A stretch of DNA of 64,000 nt from Candidatus Promineofilum glycogenicum. Its GTDB lineage: Bacteria > Chloroflexota > Anaerolineae > Promineifilales > Promineifilaceae. The number at the start of each line of letters is the position of its first letter. The stretch's first letter is position 1. The notes under the pieces were generated by a model. That model was given only the letters and a program-made list of their open reading frames with translations. It had not been told where the DNA came from and did not search any database. Location: positions 930,001 to 994,000 of the forward strand of contig JADJHJ010000001.1 in assembly GCA_016707605.1 (NCBI GenBank). The letters are read 5' to 3'. A program made the translations under genes and the position numbers. Shown here one piece after another: positions 35,933 through 44,129 of this stretch.

Positions 35933-37033
35933 ATGACACGTAAAGAGACGCTACTGCCTATTTCAGAGCGGCCGGTGCCCGAAGCGCCGGCCTGGCTGGA
36001 CGAGGACAACTTTCTGCGCGAGGCCGGCGCGCAGAGTATGAAGACCGAGACCACCTACCGCAGCGGCTTGCGCCTCTTCGCCGACTGGCTGCAACACTAT
36101 CGGCGCGCCGGCTACGCCAAGACCGACCCGTGGCCGCTGAAGCCCGACGGGCTGACGACCGACGTCATCCTCGACTATCGCAACTGGCTGCTGGCCAACC
36201 GCTCGCGGGCCACGGTGACGACCTACATGGCGTCCATCGCCGGCTACCTCAACTTCCTCGACGGCTACGACCGCCTGCCCGACACGGTGCAACTGGGCAA
36301 GCTGCAACGGCAGATGGCGCGGCGGCAGATCGAGCGCAACCAGGCCGAGAGCGTCATCGACCTCGACATCGCCCGCCAGGACATCCCGCGCATCGTCGCC
36401 TACTACGACGGCCTCCCCCCGCCCCCGCAGAACGACACCTACAACCGCCGCCTGTCGCTGCTGCGCGACCGGGCCATCGTCAAGATGCTCTACTCGACCG
36501 CGGCGCGCATCTCCGAGGTGGTGTCGCTCAACCGGGCCAACGTCGGCCACGGCCGCGCCGCCTACGCCACCATCGTCGGCAAGGGCAACAAGGGGCGCAC
36601 CCTCCACATCCGCGAGTACGCCCGGCAAGCGGTGGTCGCCTACCTGGCCGAGCGGACGGACGGCAACCCGGCCCTGTTCGTCTCCCACAGCCGCAACTCG
36701 ACCAGCGCCCGCTTGAGCATCACCTCGGTGCACAAGGTCGTCAAGCGCGCCGTCAACGCCTTACACCTACACGAAAGTTTGTCGGCCCATGACTTCCGTC
36801 ACTACCGCGCCACCCAACTGCTGCGCGCCGGGATGCCGCTGGAAGTCGTGCAGGAGTTCCTGGGCCACGCCGACGTGACGACAACGCGCAACATCTACGC
36901 CCCGGTGCTGGGTGTGCAGGTCGTGACCGAGTGGCTGGACAATCTCGACGTGTCACCCAAGGAGGCGCTGAACGATCCCAACGGGCCGTTGGTCGTGGAC
37001 GAGCGGTTGCTGGCTGTTCTGGATGAGCCTTAG
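35933..37033 (+). CDS. Tyrosine recombinase (XerC/XerD-like integrase)
   Basis: 366 residues from ATG 35933, with a GAAGGAATTAG ribosome site before it. The core-binding SAM-like domain covers residues ~15-130; the catalytic domain has Arg192 (TAARISEV), Lys in VGKGNKGRTLHI, His286-x-x-Arg289 (HDFRHYRATQLL), His312 (FLGHADVTTTRNIY) and the nucleophile Tyr322. All active-site residues are present. No other mobile-element gene or clear att site is nearby, so it may be a chromosomal XerCD-like enzyme or a relic of an integrative element. A palindromic repeat lies 30 bases downstream. Confidence 0.9.
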   Translation: MTRKETLLPISERPVPEAPAWLDEDNFLREAGAQSMKTETTYRSGLRLFADWLQHYRRAGYAKTDPWPLKPDGLTTDVILDYRNWLLANRSRATVTTYMASIAGYLNFLDGYDRLPDTVQLGKLQRQMARRQIERNQAESVIDLDIARQDIPRIVAYYDGLPPPPQNDTYNRRLSLLRDRAIVKMLYSTAARISEVVSLNRANVGHGRAAYATIVGKGNKGRTLHIREYARQAVVAYLAERTDGNPALFVSHSRNSTSARLSITSVHKVVKRAVNALHLHESLSAHDFRHYRATQLLRAGMPLEVVQEFLGHADVTTTRNIYAPVLGVQVVTEWLDNLDVSPKEALNDPNGPLVVDERLLAVLDEP

Positions 37034-37063
37034 CCCCCCACCCGACCGCGTTGCCATTCCCCT

Positions 37064-37092
37064 GTAGGGGCGGGTCTCAGACCCGCCCCTAC
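37064..37092. repeat. 29-bp palindromic repeat, copy 1
   Basis: GTAGGGGCGGGTCT-C-AGACCCGCCCCTAC: perfect 14-bp arms around one base. Copy 2 at 37931-37959 is identical except for the central base. The two copies flank the PhnD-like gene. REP-like dispersed palindrome. Confidence 0.85.
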
Positions 37093-37125
37093 CCTTTGTA
37101 CTGCCCTACGGACTAGGGCAAACAG

Positions 37126-37980
37126 CTACACGAAATCTCGCGCCTGTTCTGATGCCGCTGCCATTAACCGGATCGCTTCATAATCACTGTCTTCCACAGT
37201 TACGAACCGTTCCAGCCCGCCTACAGCCAGGATCGCCTGTCCCTCGGCCGTCGCCGGCAGCGCCATTAGCGCCTCGCGCAGTGGCGCGTGCAACGCCAGG
37301 CCGCGCTCGCCAGCCACAACCAGCGGCGGGATAGGGCTGGGGCCGAGTGTTTCGATGACGCGAATACGCTGGGCCAGAGCGGGATCGTTGGCCAGCGTCC
37401 ACTCCAGCACGGTGCTGTCGATGGCCGAGGCGTCGATCTCGCCGGCCAGCACCATGCTTAGCGAACGCAAGTGGCCGCCGCTGCCAATGATGCGGCCAAA
37501 GTAGCGCCCCGTCTCCCCCAGCCGCGCCAGATGGGCGCGCGTGACGTGGTAGCCCGATTGCGACCCCGGCTCGTTGTAGGCCCACGACGCGCCGCGCAGG
37601 TCGGCAAAGCTCTGGAAGGGACTGTCGCGGCGCACGACGACGTCGGAGAAGTAGATCGGCCGCCCGCCATAGCGCGCCCCGGCCATCACCGGCGCGGCCA
37701 GCAAAGCAATAGGCGCGCCGGCAGCCAGCAGATCGACGTAGGGCCGGCCGCAAATCCAGCCCACGTCGATGCGCCCGGCGGCGATATCGGCATAGGCCAC
37801 GCGCCAGTCGTAGCCGTCCAGAAAGCGCACCGGTTGCCCCAGCCGCGCGCTCAGGTAGCCGGCCAGCGCCCGGCTGATGGGTACGGTGTTATCGGCCTGG
37901 CACGTGGCCAGCGTCAGCCCGTCAGTAGAGGTAGGGGCGGGTCTGAGACCCGCCCCTACGATGGAAGCGTGTCCGGTCAT
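37126..37980 (-). CDS. PhnD-like phosphate/phosphonate-type substrate-binding protein
   Basis: 284 residues. Family motifs of phosphonate-type binding proteins: VDVGWICGRPYVDLLAAG, YFSDVVVRRDSPFQSFADLRGASWAYNEPGSQSGYHV and IDASAIDSTVLEW. There is no lipobox or clear signal peptide. The first ~20 residues (VGAGLRPAPTS) are encoded by the second 29-bp palindrome, so the native start may have been lost; conserved sequence begins at LTLATCQADN. It is the last gene of the mttB operon. No cognate permease is near. PhnD-like proteins bind many small solutes, so an amine or phosphonate ligand cannot be chosen. Confidence 0.75.
   Translation of the reverse strand: MTGHASIVGAGLRPAPTSTDGLTLATCQADNTVPISRALAGYLSARLGQPVRFLDGYDWRVAYADIAAGRIDVGWICGRPYVDLLAAGAPIALLAAPVMAGARYGGRPIYFSDVVVRRDSPFQSFADLRGASWAYNEPGSQSGYHVTRAHLARLGETGRYFGRIIGSGGHLRSLSMVLAGEIDASAIDSTVLEWTLANDPALAQRIRVIETLGPSPIPPLVVAGERGLALHAPLREALMALPATAEGQAILAVGGLERFVTVEDSDYEAIRLMAAASEQARDFV
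37931..37959. repeat. 29-bp palindromic repeat, copy 2 (within the PhnD-like reading frame)
   Basis: GTAGGGGCGGGTCT-G-AGACCCGCCCCTAC with perfect 14-bp arms. It encodes part of the N-terminus of the PhnD-like frame, which suggests insertion at the gene start. Confidence 0.85.
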
Positions 37981-37989
37981 TGCAGCTTC

Positions 37990-39318
37990 TCAGACCCAGG
38001 GCGAATGGCTGTTGGTGGAGCCGTAGGTCTGGCCATCGGCGTAGCGGCCGAAGGCGAACGGCTTCAGGTCGGCCACGTCGTCGCCCATCAGGTATTTGGC
38101 CGCCAGCTTGCCCGCGCCCAGCATCTTGAAGCCGTGGTTGCTGTCGGCGATCATGTAAACGTTGGGCAACACCCAGTCGAACACGGGCACGTTGTCGGGC
38201 GTGAAGGCGCCGATACCGCCGTTGCGCCGCTGGCGGAAGTTGGGCCGGATGCCCTCGAAGCGGCCCATCGTCTGGGCCATGCCGGCGCAGAGGTAGTCGG
38301 CGAACTCGGTCTCGGCCTGGTACGCATCGTTGGCGTGGCCATAGGGATCGACCGTCGCCCGCGGCCCCAGCTTGACCGGAACCGTGCCCCCCTGCAACCC
38401 CGGCCGATCCATGCGCTCGTTGCCGTTCTTGAAGTAGAGGTAGGTGTAGTCGCGCAGTTCGCGGCCGTTGGCGTCGGCCACCGGCGTGCTCATCTTCTCC
38501 ACGTGCAGCACCGGCGGGTTCATGCCCCCGGCCGTCAGGTAGGGCCGGTCGTCGTAGACCTCGCCCTCCAGCAGCCGCCAGTAGGTCCACATATCCTTCT
38601 CGACGGTGCTGCCGTCGGCGTAGTGGCAGGCGACGCGCTCCGGCCGGCCCAGCTTGGCCCAGTGCAGCGGCGTCCACGCGCCCAGCCCCCAGATGACCAG
38701 GTCGCAGGCGATCTCGCCGCGGTCGGTGACGACTTTCGTCACCCGCCCGCCCTCGACAACATAGTCAGTCACAGCGACGCCACTGATGACACGCACGCCG
38801 TGGTCGGCGCACTTCTGGGCCAGGCCGCGGATGGCCTGCCGCGTGCCGGCGTAGCCGCTGACGTGCTCGTGGAGGGCCACGTCGATGCCATCGGTCTTGA
38901 AGTCGGGCCAGATGCTTTTCAGGAAGGCGTGGGCCTCGCCGCCGACGTAGAGGTCGGACGGGTAGCCGACGCGGTTCTGGCTGGCGACGACGCGCTCGTA
39001 GTCGGCGATCTGGTTGCCCTCCCCCACCGAGACGTAGCCTACCTGCTGGAAGCCAAAGGCGACGGGGTCGTTCATCCACACGTCGACGCTGTGGCGCAGC
39101 AGGGCGTGGATCGGCTCGGTCATGTAGAGGTTGCGCACGCAGCCGCAGGCGATGCCCGACGCGCCCGCGCCGGGGCCGGACTTGTCCAGCACGACGATGT
39201 CGGCCCCGCTGCCCCGGCCGCGCGCCGCCAACTCCATTGCCAGATGCCAGGCCGTGCTCAACCCATGCACCCCCGCGCCGATGACTACGTAGGAAACAGA
39301 CTGCGGTATGACGCTCAT
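37990..39318 (-). CDS. FAD-dependent amine oxidoreductase (DAO family, SoxB-like)
   Basis: 442 residues. The N-terminal FAD-binding fold has VIGAGVHGLSTAWHL and DKSGPGAGASG with a Cys-containing stretch (IACGCVRN), the place where covalent flavin attaches in relatives. The C-terminal end has the second FAD element (GIGAFTPDNVPVFDW, MIADSNHGFKMLGAGKLAAKYL). DAO-family enzymes oxidise N-methylated amino acids such as sarcosine and dimethylglycine. It sits directly downstream of the MttB-like gene, after the 69-bp palindrome. Confidence 0.87.
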   Translation of the reverse strand: MSVIPQSVSYVVIGAGVHGLSTAWHLAMELAARGRGSGADIVVLDKSGPGAGASGIACGCVRNLYMTEPIHALLRHSVDVWMNDPVAFGFQQVGYVSVGEGNQIADYERVVASQNRVGYPSDLYVGGEAHAFLKSIWPDFKTDGIDVALHEHVSGYAGTRQAIRGLAQKCADHGVRVISGVAVTDYVVEGGRVTKVVTDRGEIACDLVIWGLGAWTPLHWAKLGRPERVACHYADGSTVEKDMWTYWRLLEGEVYDDRPYLTAGGMNPPVLHVEKMSTPVADANGRELRDYTYLYFKNGNERMDRPGLQGGTVPVKLGPRATVDPYGHANDAYQAETEFADYLCAGMAQTMGRFEGIRPNFRQRRNGGIGAFTPDNVPVFDWVLPNVYMIADSNHGFKMLGAGKLAAKYLMGDDVADLKPFAFGRYADGQTYGSTNSHSPWV

Positions 39319-39336
39319 GTAAGACCTCCAGAAAAT

Positions 39337-39405
39337 GAAACCACAGATTACGCAGATTCCACAGATTTTCAGAAAATCTGTGGAATCTGCGTAATCTGTG
39401 GTTTC
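39337..39405. repeat. Perfect 69-bp palindrome between mttB-like and DAO genes
   Basis: Two 34-bp arms (39337-39370 and 39372-39405) are exact reverse complements around one A. The arm begins GAAACCACAGATTACGCAG. A third copy of the 34-mer, with two mismatches, is at 44840-44873. The palindrome lies between the mttB stop and the DAO start, and as RNA would form a very long hairpin in the operon transcript. Confidence 0.95.
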
Positions 39406-40956
39406 TTACTCTTTGACCAACTCTCGTTTGCGACGGGCGACGAAATCGGCCAGCGCCTCGGCCACAGCCGGGTCGAGCGGCGGCGGCTCGTAGGCGGCCA
39501 GCAGTTGCCCGGCCACCGTGTGGGCGCGGCGGGCGGCGTCGTGGCTGCCGTCCTCGCGCCACTTGTCGTAGTTCTGCCGGTCGCTGACGATGGGCATGTA
39601 GAACTCGGAGCGGTAGCGGGCCAAGGTGTGGGCCGTGCCCAGGTGGTGGCCGCCGGGGCCAACCTCAGCGATGAACGGCAGGGCCAGCGTCTCCTCGTCG
39701 ATAACGATACCATCGAGCAGGCGCTGCATAACCGCCAACCCCTCCACGTCGATGATAAACTTCTCCAGCGAGCAGACCAGCCCCGCCTCCAGCCAGCCGG
39801 CGCTGTGGAGGATGAGGTTGGCGTGGGCCATGACCGCCGGCCACAGGCTCAGTTGCGTCTCGTAGCTGGCCTGGGCGTCGACGCTCTTGGCGTTGTTCAG
39901 CCCGCCGCTGCCGCGAAAGGGCACGCCATAATGGCGCGCCAGTTGCCCGCCGCACAGCAGGGCCAGCGCCCCCTCCGGCGTGCCGAAGGCCGGGCTGCCG
40001 GTCTGCATGTCGATGTTGGTGGTGAAACCGCCGTAGACCACCGGCGCGCCCGGCCGCACCAGTTGGGTCAGGGCGATGCCGGCCAGCGCCTCGGCGTTTT
40101 GCTGGGCGATGGCCGCGGCCAGCGTCACCGGACTCATCGCCCCGGCCAGAATGAAGGGGGTGATGACCGTTGCCTGCCCCAGCCGGGCATAGCCGATCAG
40201 CCCGCCCAGCATCCGCTCATCGAAGCGCAGGGGGCTGTTGGCGTTGACGATGCTGGCAAAGACCGGCCCCTCGGCCAGCGCCGCTTCACCATAGACAATG
40301 GCCGCCATCGCCACGTAGTCGGCGGCCACGGCGCGGCCGTGGGCGGCGGCGGTCAGCGCCTTGTCGCTCAGCGTGAACTGGGCCAGCGCCTTCTCCAGAT
40401 GGCGAACGGGCACGGGCACGTCCTGCGGCTCCAGCAGCAGCCCCTCGACCAGGTGGATGGGGCCGCACTGCTGGGCCAGCTTGACCATCTGCCGGAAGTC
40501 GGCCAGCGTGCCCGGACGCCGCCCCTTCTCCAGATCGGAGTAGAACGGCGCGCCGCCGACGGTGGCGAAGTTGATGGCGTCGCCGCCCAGCGTCAGCGAG
40601 CGCGCCGGGTTGCGGGCGCGCAGGACGAAGCTGCCGGGCGCGCGGCCGACCAGCTCGCGCAACAGAGCGCGGTCAATACGCACGTGCTGCGTGGCGCGGT
40701 CGACCTCGGCCCCGGCCGCCGCCCACAGGTCGAGCGCCTCGTCGTCGAGGAAGTCGATGCCGATCTCCTCCAGGATGCGCAGCGAGGCGTCGTCGATCTG
40801 GTGCAGTTGTTCGGCCGATAGCGGCTCGATCGGCGCGAATGGGTTGCGCGTGTGGCGAAAGGGTTTGTCGGCCAAAGGGGTGGCCGCTTCGCCACGGGGA
40901 CGGCGCCGGCTGCGACGGTCGCCGGCAGAGCGGTCGCCGGCAGGTGGTTCACTCAT
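39406..40956 (-). CDS. MttB-superfamily trimethylamine/glycine betaine-type methyltransferase (non-pyrrolysine)
   Basis: 516 residues from ATG 40956, which overlaps the upstream stop (ATGA). Homologous to trimethylamine methyltransferase MttB: LHQIDDASLRILEEIGI, INFATVGGAPFYSDLEKG, LVEGLLLEPQDVP, GSGGLNNAKSVDAQASYETQ, HSAGWLEAGLVCSLEKFI, GPGGHHLGTAHTL. Trimethylamine MttB uses an amber-encoded pyrrolysine; this gene has no in-frame TAG, as in glycine-betaine:corrinoid methyltransferases (MtgB). The likely role is transfer of a methyl group from a quaternary amine to a corrinoid protein, which must be encoded elsewhere. Confidence 0.87.
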   Translation of the reverse strand: MSEPPAGDRSAGDRRSRRRPRGEAATPLADKPFRHTRNPFAPIEPLSAEQLHQIDDASLRILEEIGIDFLDDEALDLWAAAGAEVDRATQHVRIDRALLRELVGRAPGSFVLRARNPARSLTLGGDAINFATVGGAPFYSDLEKGRRPGTLADFRQMVKLAQQCGPIHLVEGLLLEPQDVPVPVRHLEKALAQFTLSDKALTAAAHGRAVAADYVAMAAIVYGEAALAEGPVFASIVNANSPLRFDERMLGGLIGYARLGQATVITPFILAGAMSPVTLAAAIAQQNAEALAGIALTQLVRPGAPVVYGGFTTNIDMQTGSPAFGTPEGALALLCGGQLARHYGVPFRGSGGLNNAKSVDAQASYETQLSLWPAVMAHANLILHSAGWLEAGLVCSLEKFIIDVEGLAVMQRLLDGIVIDEETLALPFIAEVGPGGHHLGTAHTLARYRSEFYMPIVSDRQNYDKWREDGSHDAARRAHTVAGQLLAAYEPPPLDPAVAEALADFVARRKRELVKE

Positions 40957-41591
40957 AGGTTCTCTCTGCGCGGCAAGGGACGGACGGCGCGCCACAGGGG
41001 ACGCGAGCCGTAGTCATAGTACTTCACCAGATTCAGGCGCAACGTTTCGCTGGCCGCAATACCGCCCGGCAGTTCGCCGTTGTAGAGGCGCACGGCGGCG
41101 TAGTAGTCGGGCGTCAGCACCCGCACGGCCAGGCTGTGCCTCTCCGACTGTCCCCAGGCGTCTTTGCCCTCCGCGCTGGCGAAGAGGACGAGATTGGCGA
41201 AGTTGCCCGTCGGCAGACAGACCGAGACGTAGGCCAGCAACTCGGCGTGGGTCGTCAGTTCGGGCAGCAGTTGCCGGTCGAGTTCCTGGGCCAGGGCGAC
41301 GTTGGCCCGCGCGTTCTTCAGCCCGAAGAAGCCGACGACGGTCAGCGGCTTGTGGCTGCGCAGGCGCTCCGGCTGGGTGATGATGAGGCGGTGGGTCCAG
41401 TTGTCGGGCGCCGGCTGGTGGAGGATGAACGGCCGGGTGGCGTCGGCCGTCTCATCCGGCGGCAACTCCAGAGCCATCCAGGCGCACGTGGTCATGAAGC
41501 GCAGTGTCTGCAAGTCGGGTTGCGTGTGGCGCAGGTCGGTGAACGGCCGCTCGGCCAGAACGTCCGCCGGGTTGAGGTGGATGAGCGTCAT
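40953..41591 (-). CDS. Hypothetical protein of the mttB operon
   Basis: 212 residues, no family recognised with confidence. Overlaps the genes on both sides by four bases, so it is part of the iclR-mttB operon. It is soluble and mixed alpha/beta, with LIHLNPADVLAERPF, TVVGFFGLKNARANVALAQELD, VLTPDYYAAVRLYNGELPGG and a C-terminal basic tail. No metal motif and no signal peptide. A helper or metabolic enzyme for the methyltransferase step is plausible, but only from location. Confidence 0.65.
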   Translation of the reverse strand: MTLIHLNPADVLAERPFTDLRHTQPDLQTLRFMTTCAWMALELPPDETADATRPFILHQPAPDNWTHRLIITQPERLRSHKPLTVVGFFGLKNARANVALAQELDRQLLPELTTHAELLAYVSVCLPTGNFANLVLFASAEGKDAWGQSERHSLAVRVLTPDYYAAVRLYNGELPGGIAASETLRLNLVKYYDYGSRPLWRAVRPLPRRENL

Positions 41592-42397
41592 GCGCGTCCC
41601 CCCTCCCCGGCGTGGTAAGCCGGCCCGCTATAGCCCATTTCGCCGGAGATAAGCCCCGCCGTAGCCCGCAGCGGCGCGGCGAACTCGCGCAACGTCTCCT
41701 GGGCCAGGCGAAAAGCCGGTCCGGAGATGGCCAGCGCGCCAACGATGCAGCCCTCATGGTTGTGAATGGGCGCGGCGATGGCGCTATGCCCTTCCTCGTA
41801 CTCCTCCAGAGTTAGGGCATACCCTTGGGCAACTACGGCGGCTAACTCCTCGGCCAGTCGCGCCGGCGAGGTGATCGTCGCCGGCGTGTGGCGGATCAGT
41901 TGGCGCGGCAGCAGGCGGGCTTGTTCTTCGGCCGGCAGCCCGGCCAATAGCACCTTGCCGCTGGCGGTGCAGTAGAGCGGCCGGCGGCGACCGATCCACA
42001 TGGCGTAATGCACTGGCCGCGGGCTGGGCTTGTGCAGCACGTTGACGCACGCCCCGCCGTCGAGGATGGACACGTCGGCGCTCTCCTGCGTCTGCTCGAC
42101 CAGGGCGTCGAGATAGGGGTAGGCCGCGCCGCGCACGTCCACCCGCCCCAGAGCTACCCCGGCCAGGCTGATCAGGCCCACGCCCAGCCGGTACTTGCCC
42201 GTGGCCGGGTTCTGGCTGACGAAACCTTCCTTCTGGAGAGTAGTCAGAATGCGTGAGACGGTGCTCTTGTGCAAGCCGACGTGGTGGCTTAACTCGGTCA
42301 CGCCCAGTTCCGGCTGGGCCTCGGTGAAGCTGCGCATTACCGCCGCGGCGCGCTCAATCGACTGGATTAGGAGTGGCGAAGACCTGTCAACGCTCAT
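41588..42397 (-). CDS. IclR-family transcriptional regulator
   Basis: 269 residues. N-terminal winged helix-turn-helix (LGVTELSHHVGLHKSTVSRILTTLQKEGFV) and C-terminal IclR effector domain (GAAYPYLDALVEQTQESADVSIL, ALTLEEYEEGHSAIAAPI, GALAISGPAFRL). It is the first gene of the mttB operon. A perfect 15-bp inverted repeat just upstream (42419-42433) resembles IclR operators, so it probably controls its own operon in response to a substrate. Confidence 0.92.
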   Translation of the reverse strand: MSVDRSSPLLIQSIERAAAVMRSFTEAQPELGVTELSHHVGLHKSTVSRILTTLQKEGFVSQNPATGKYRLGVGLISLAGVALGRVDVRGAAYPYLDALVEQTQESADVSILDGGACVNVLHKPSPRPVHYAMWIGRRRPLYCTASGKVLLAGLPAEEQARLLPRQLIRHTPATITSPARLAEELAAVVAQGYALTLEEYEEGHSAIAAPIHNHEGCIVGALAISGPAFRLAQETLREFAAPLRATAGLISGEMGYSGPAYHAGEGGRA

Positions 42398-42418
42398 TGG
42401 CCCACTTGTTGCACATTG

Positions 42419-42433
42419 TGAAACTGCGTTTCA
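42419..42433. promoter_or_regulatory. Putative IclR operator
   Basis: TGAAAC-TGC-GTTTCA, a perfect inverted repeat with a 3-bp centre, close to the TGAAAnnnTTTCA form used by IclR-family proteins. It is 22 bases before the iclR ATG and overlaps the expected transcription start downstream of a minus-strand -10 box TATACT (42454-42449). Confidence 0.6.
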
Positions 42434-42535
42434 TCATCCGGCAAGCGTAGTATAAGGGCAAAGTCAGCCAATGGCAATGGGACAAAAGTCGGGTTGGGGC
42501 GATCAGGAAGTCGGGCCGCCGGGGAGGGAACCAGT

Positions 42536-43693
42536 TCAGACCCAGCCGGCGCTGTGTTCCGCAAGGAGGCGCAGGACAAAGGGCGGCAGCGTGTGGGCGT
42601 CGGCGTCGCAATTGACAACGACGGCCGCCGACCGCGTCACCTGCGCCAGCCACACGGCCAACACCGCCTGCCGTGGCGTGGCCTCGGCCGTCAGTCGCCA
42701 GTACGACGCCAGACCCGCCGCCGTCCGGCCCAGGCTGCTCAGTGCAGCATCGAGATCACAGCCGGGGGCGTCATAGACCAGGACGTGGGCGGCGACCGTG
42801 TCGCTGTAGACCTGAGCATCATCGGGCGTCGCCGGGGCGCGGGCGGCCAGTAGCGTTGGCGCGGCGCGCTTCAGCGAGTCGGGCGTGCGACGGATGAAAT
42901 CCCGCAGACGGTGGAGGTTGGCCGCCTGCCCCAGCAGGTCATCGAGCCGGAACGGCTCTTCGAGGATGAGTTGGCGCTCCCCGGCGGCCGTTTGCAGGCC
43001 AACGACGTTGCCCAGCACCTTGCCGATGTGGCGCACCGGGTCGCCGGCCAGTTGCCCCAACGCCCCGTTCAACCCCAGGTACATGCTCGGCCGATACCCT
43101 TCGCCCGGGGCCAGCGTCTCGGCCCGCCGCCCCAACTCGCGCACGAAGCGTTGCAAGTGCTCGGCGTTGTCGCCGATGGCCTCGGCCACGCGCCCGCCGG
43201 TCAGCCGGTAGCCGACGCCCGCCGGCCGCAGGGCCAGCAGTTGGTCGATGCGCTCGGCCGTGGCGGCGTGGTCGCTGATCTCCAGGAAGCAGGACAGAGG
43301 CGCGGCCGGGTCATTGACAGGTAAAGCGTACTCGCGGCGCAGTTGGGGGGCGGCTTCGGGGATGACGCGGATAGCCTCCAGCCAGGCCCACTGGGCGGCC
43401 GGCAGCAACGTCTCGCCAATCGCTCCTTCTCCGCCAATGGCCTGCCGCACGCGCCCGCTCAGGTCGCGCAGGCCTTCCGGCCGTTGTCCGCTGAGGGCGG
43501 GTGTGATACGTTCCCGCAGGCGCAGGGCCGAGGTCACAGCCGACGCCCGATCAACGCCGGCCGGCAGCGTCACGTCGCCCCAATAGACCGCGCCATCATC
43601 GGCCCGCAGGCCAAGCGACAGTGGGCCGGTTCCGCCGGCCGGCGCGTCGGGGGCGATGAGAACGTCGGCGATCTGTGGGAAGAGTGATGCCAT
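42536..43693 (-). CDS. Methylaspartate ammonia-lyase-like protein of the enolase superfamily (degenerate)
   Basis: 385 residues. No exact motif, but the order of segments follows methylaspartate ammonia-lyase: an N-terminal capping region (GLRADDGAVYWGDVT, ERITPALSGQ), then DQLLALRPAGVGYRL, MYLGLNGALGQLAGDP (compare HIDVYGTIG), LILEEPF (compare IEGP), and a final barrel strand HVLVYDAPGCDLD (compare QIKTPDLGG). The key ADEW motif reads LAARAP and the catalytic Lys of QIKTPD is missing, so the classical reaction is unlikely. The start ATG at 43693 shares a CATG with the divergent gene. Family assignment is tentative. Confidence 0.5.
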   Translation of the reverse strand: MASLFPQIADVLIAPDAPAGGTGPLSLGLRADDGAVYWGDVTLPAGVDRASAVTSALRLRERITPALSGQRPEGLRDLSGRVRQAIGGEGAIGETLLPAAQWAWLEAIRVIPEAAPQLRREYALPVNDPAAPLSCFLEISDHAATAERIDQLLALRPAGVGYRLTGGRVAEAIGDNAEHLQRFVRELGRRAETLAPGEGYRPSMYLGLNGALGQLAGDPVRHIGKVLGNVVGLQTAAGERQLILEEPFRLDDLLGQAANLHRLRDFIRRTPDSLKRAAPTLLAARAPATPDDAQVYSDTVAAHVLVYDAPGCDLDAALSSLGRTAAGLASYWRLTAEATPRQAVLAVWLAQVTRSAAVVVNCDADAHTLPPFVLRLLAEHSAGWV

Positions 43694-44114
43694 GCCAAAT
43701 CCAGGTGATGGAGCGCGTTGGAACCAGAGAGTCGTGGCCGGGTGCGCCGTCGTGGCCCTGCTGCTGCTCTTTGCCGCCGGCGCGGTCGGCGTGCTGGCCG
43801 TCGGCCGCGACCGCGACCTGACCCACTACCCCGGCGCCCGACTGCTGACCAGCCACAGCAACTACCGCGGCCTGCCCCGCCAGTTCCGTTGGGACAACAG
43901 TTATTTTACCACCGATGCGTTCACCGAGGTCTATAACTGGTATTCGGTCACGTTCGATCTGGGCGCGGAGTCGCGGGCCATCGAGCGCTGCATTCTCCTG
44001 GAAGGGCCGGTCGATCAGATCGTGCTGGAGCGCACCTACTCCATCCTCCTCTGCAACACCCCCGAAGGCCAATACATCTACGCCACCCGCACCACGGAAT
44101 TAAAGTTGCCCTGA
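43692..44114 (+). CDS. Small membrane-anchored hypothetical protein
   Basis: 140 residues from ATG 43692. One N-terminal membrane helix (VVAGCAVVALLLLFAAGAVGVLAV), then an external domain of ~100 residues with conserved-looking Tyr/Trp residues (RQFRWDNSYFTTDAFTEVYNWYSVTF) and two Cys (ERCILLEG, ILLCNTPEG) that could form a disulfide. No family recognised. Its start codon overlaps that of the divergent gene by two bases. Confidence 0.65.
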   Translation: MPNPGDGARWNQRVVAGCAVVALLLLFAAGAVGVLAVGRDRDLTHYPGARLLTSHSNYRGLPRQFRWDNSYFTTDAFTEVYNWYSVTFDLGAESRAIERCILLEGPVDQIVLERTYSILLCNTPEGQYIYATRTTELKLP

Positions 44115-44129
44115 CGTGGCCTTCTTCCT

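Noticed and set aside
35796..37092. An integrative element bounded by the recombinase and the 29-bp palindrome.
   Set aside because: No att duplication, tRNA target or cargo boundary was found, and the palindrome has its own copy elsewhere.
37471..40821. An open frame of 1116 codons on the plus strand.
   Set aside because: It lies antisense to the PhnD-like, DAO and mttB genes, has the Ala/Arg/His/Gln/Val bias of GC-rich shadow frames and no domain, while the minus-strand genes have clear motifs.
39406..40956. A pyrrolysine-type amber codon in the mttB-like gene.
   Set aside because: The frame has no in-frame TAG before its stop, and both halves align without a gap.
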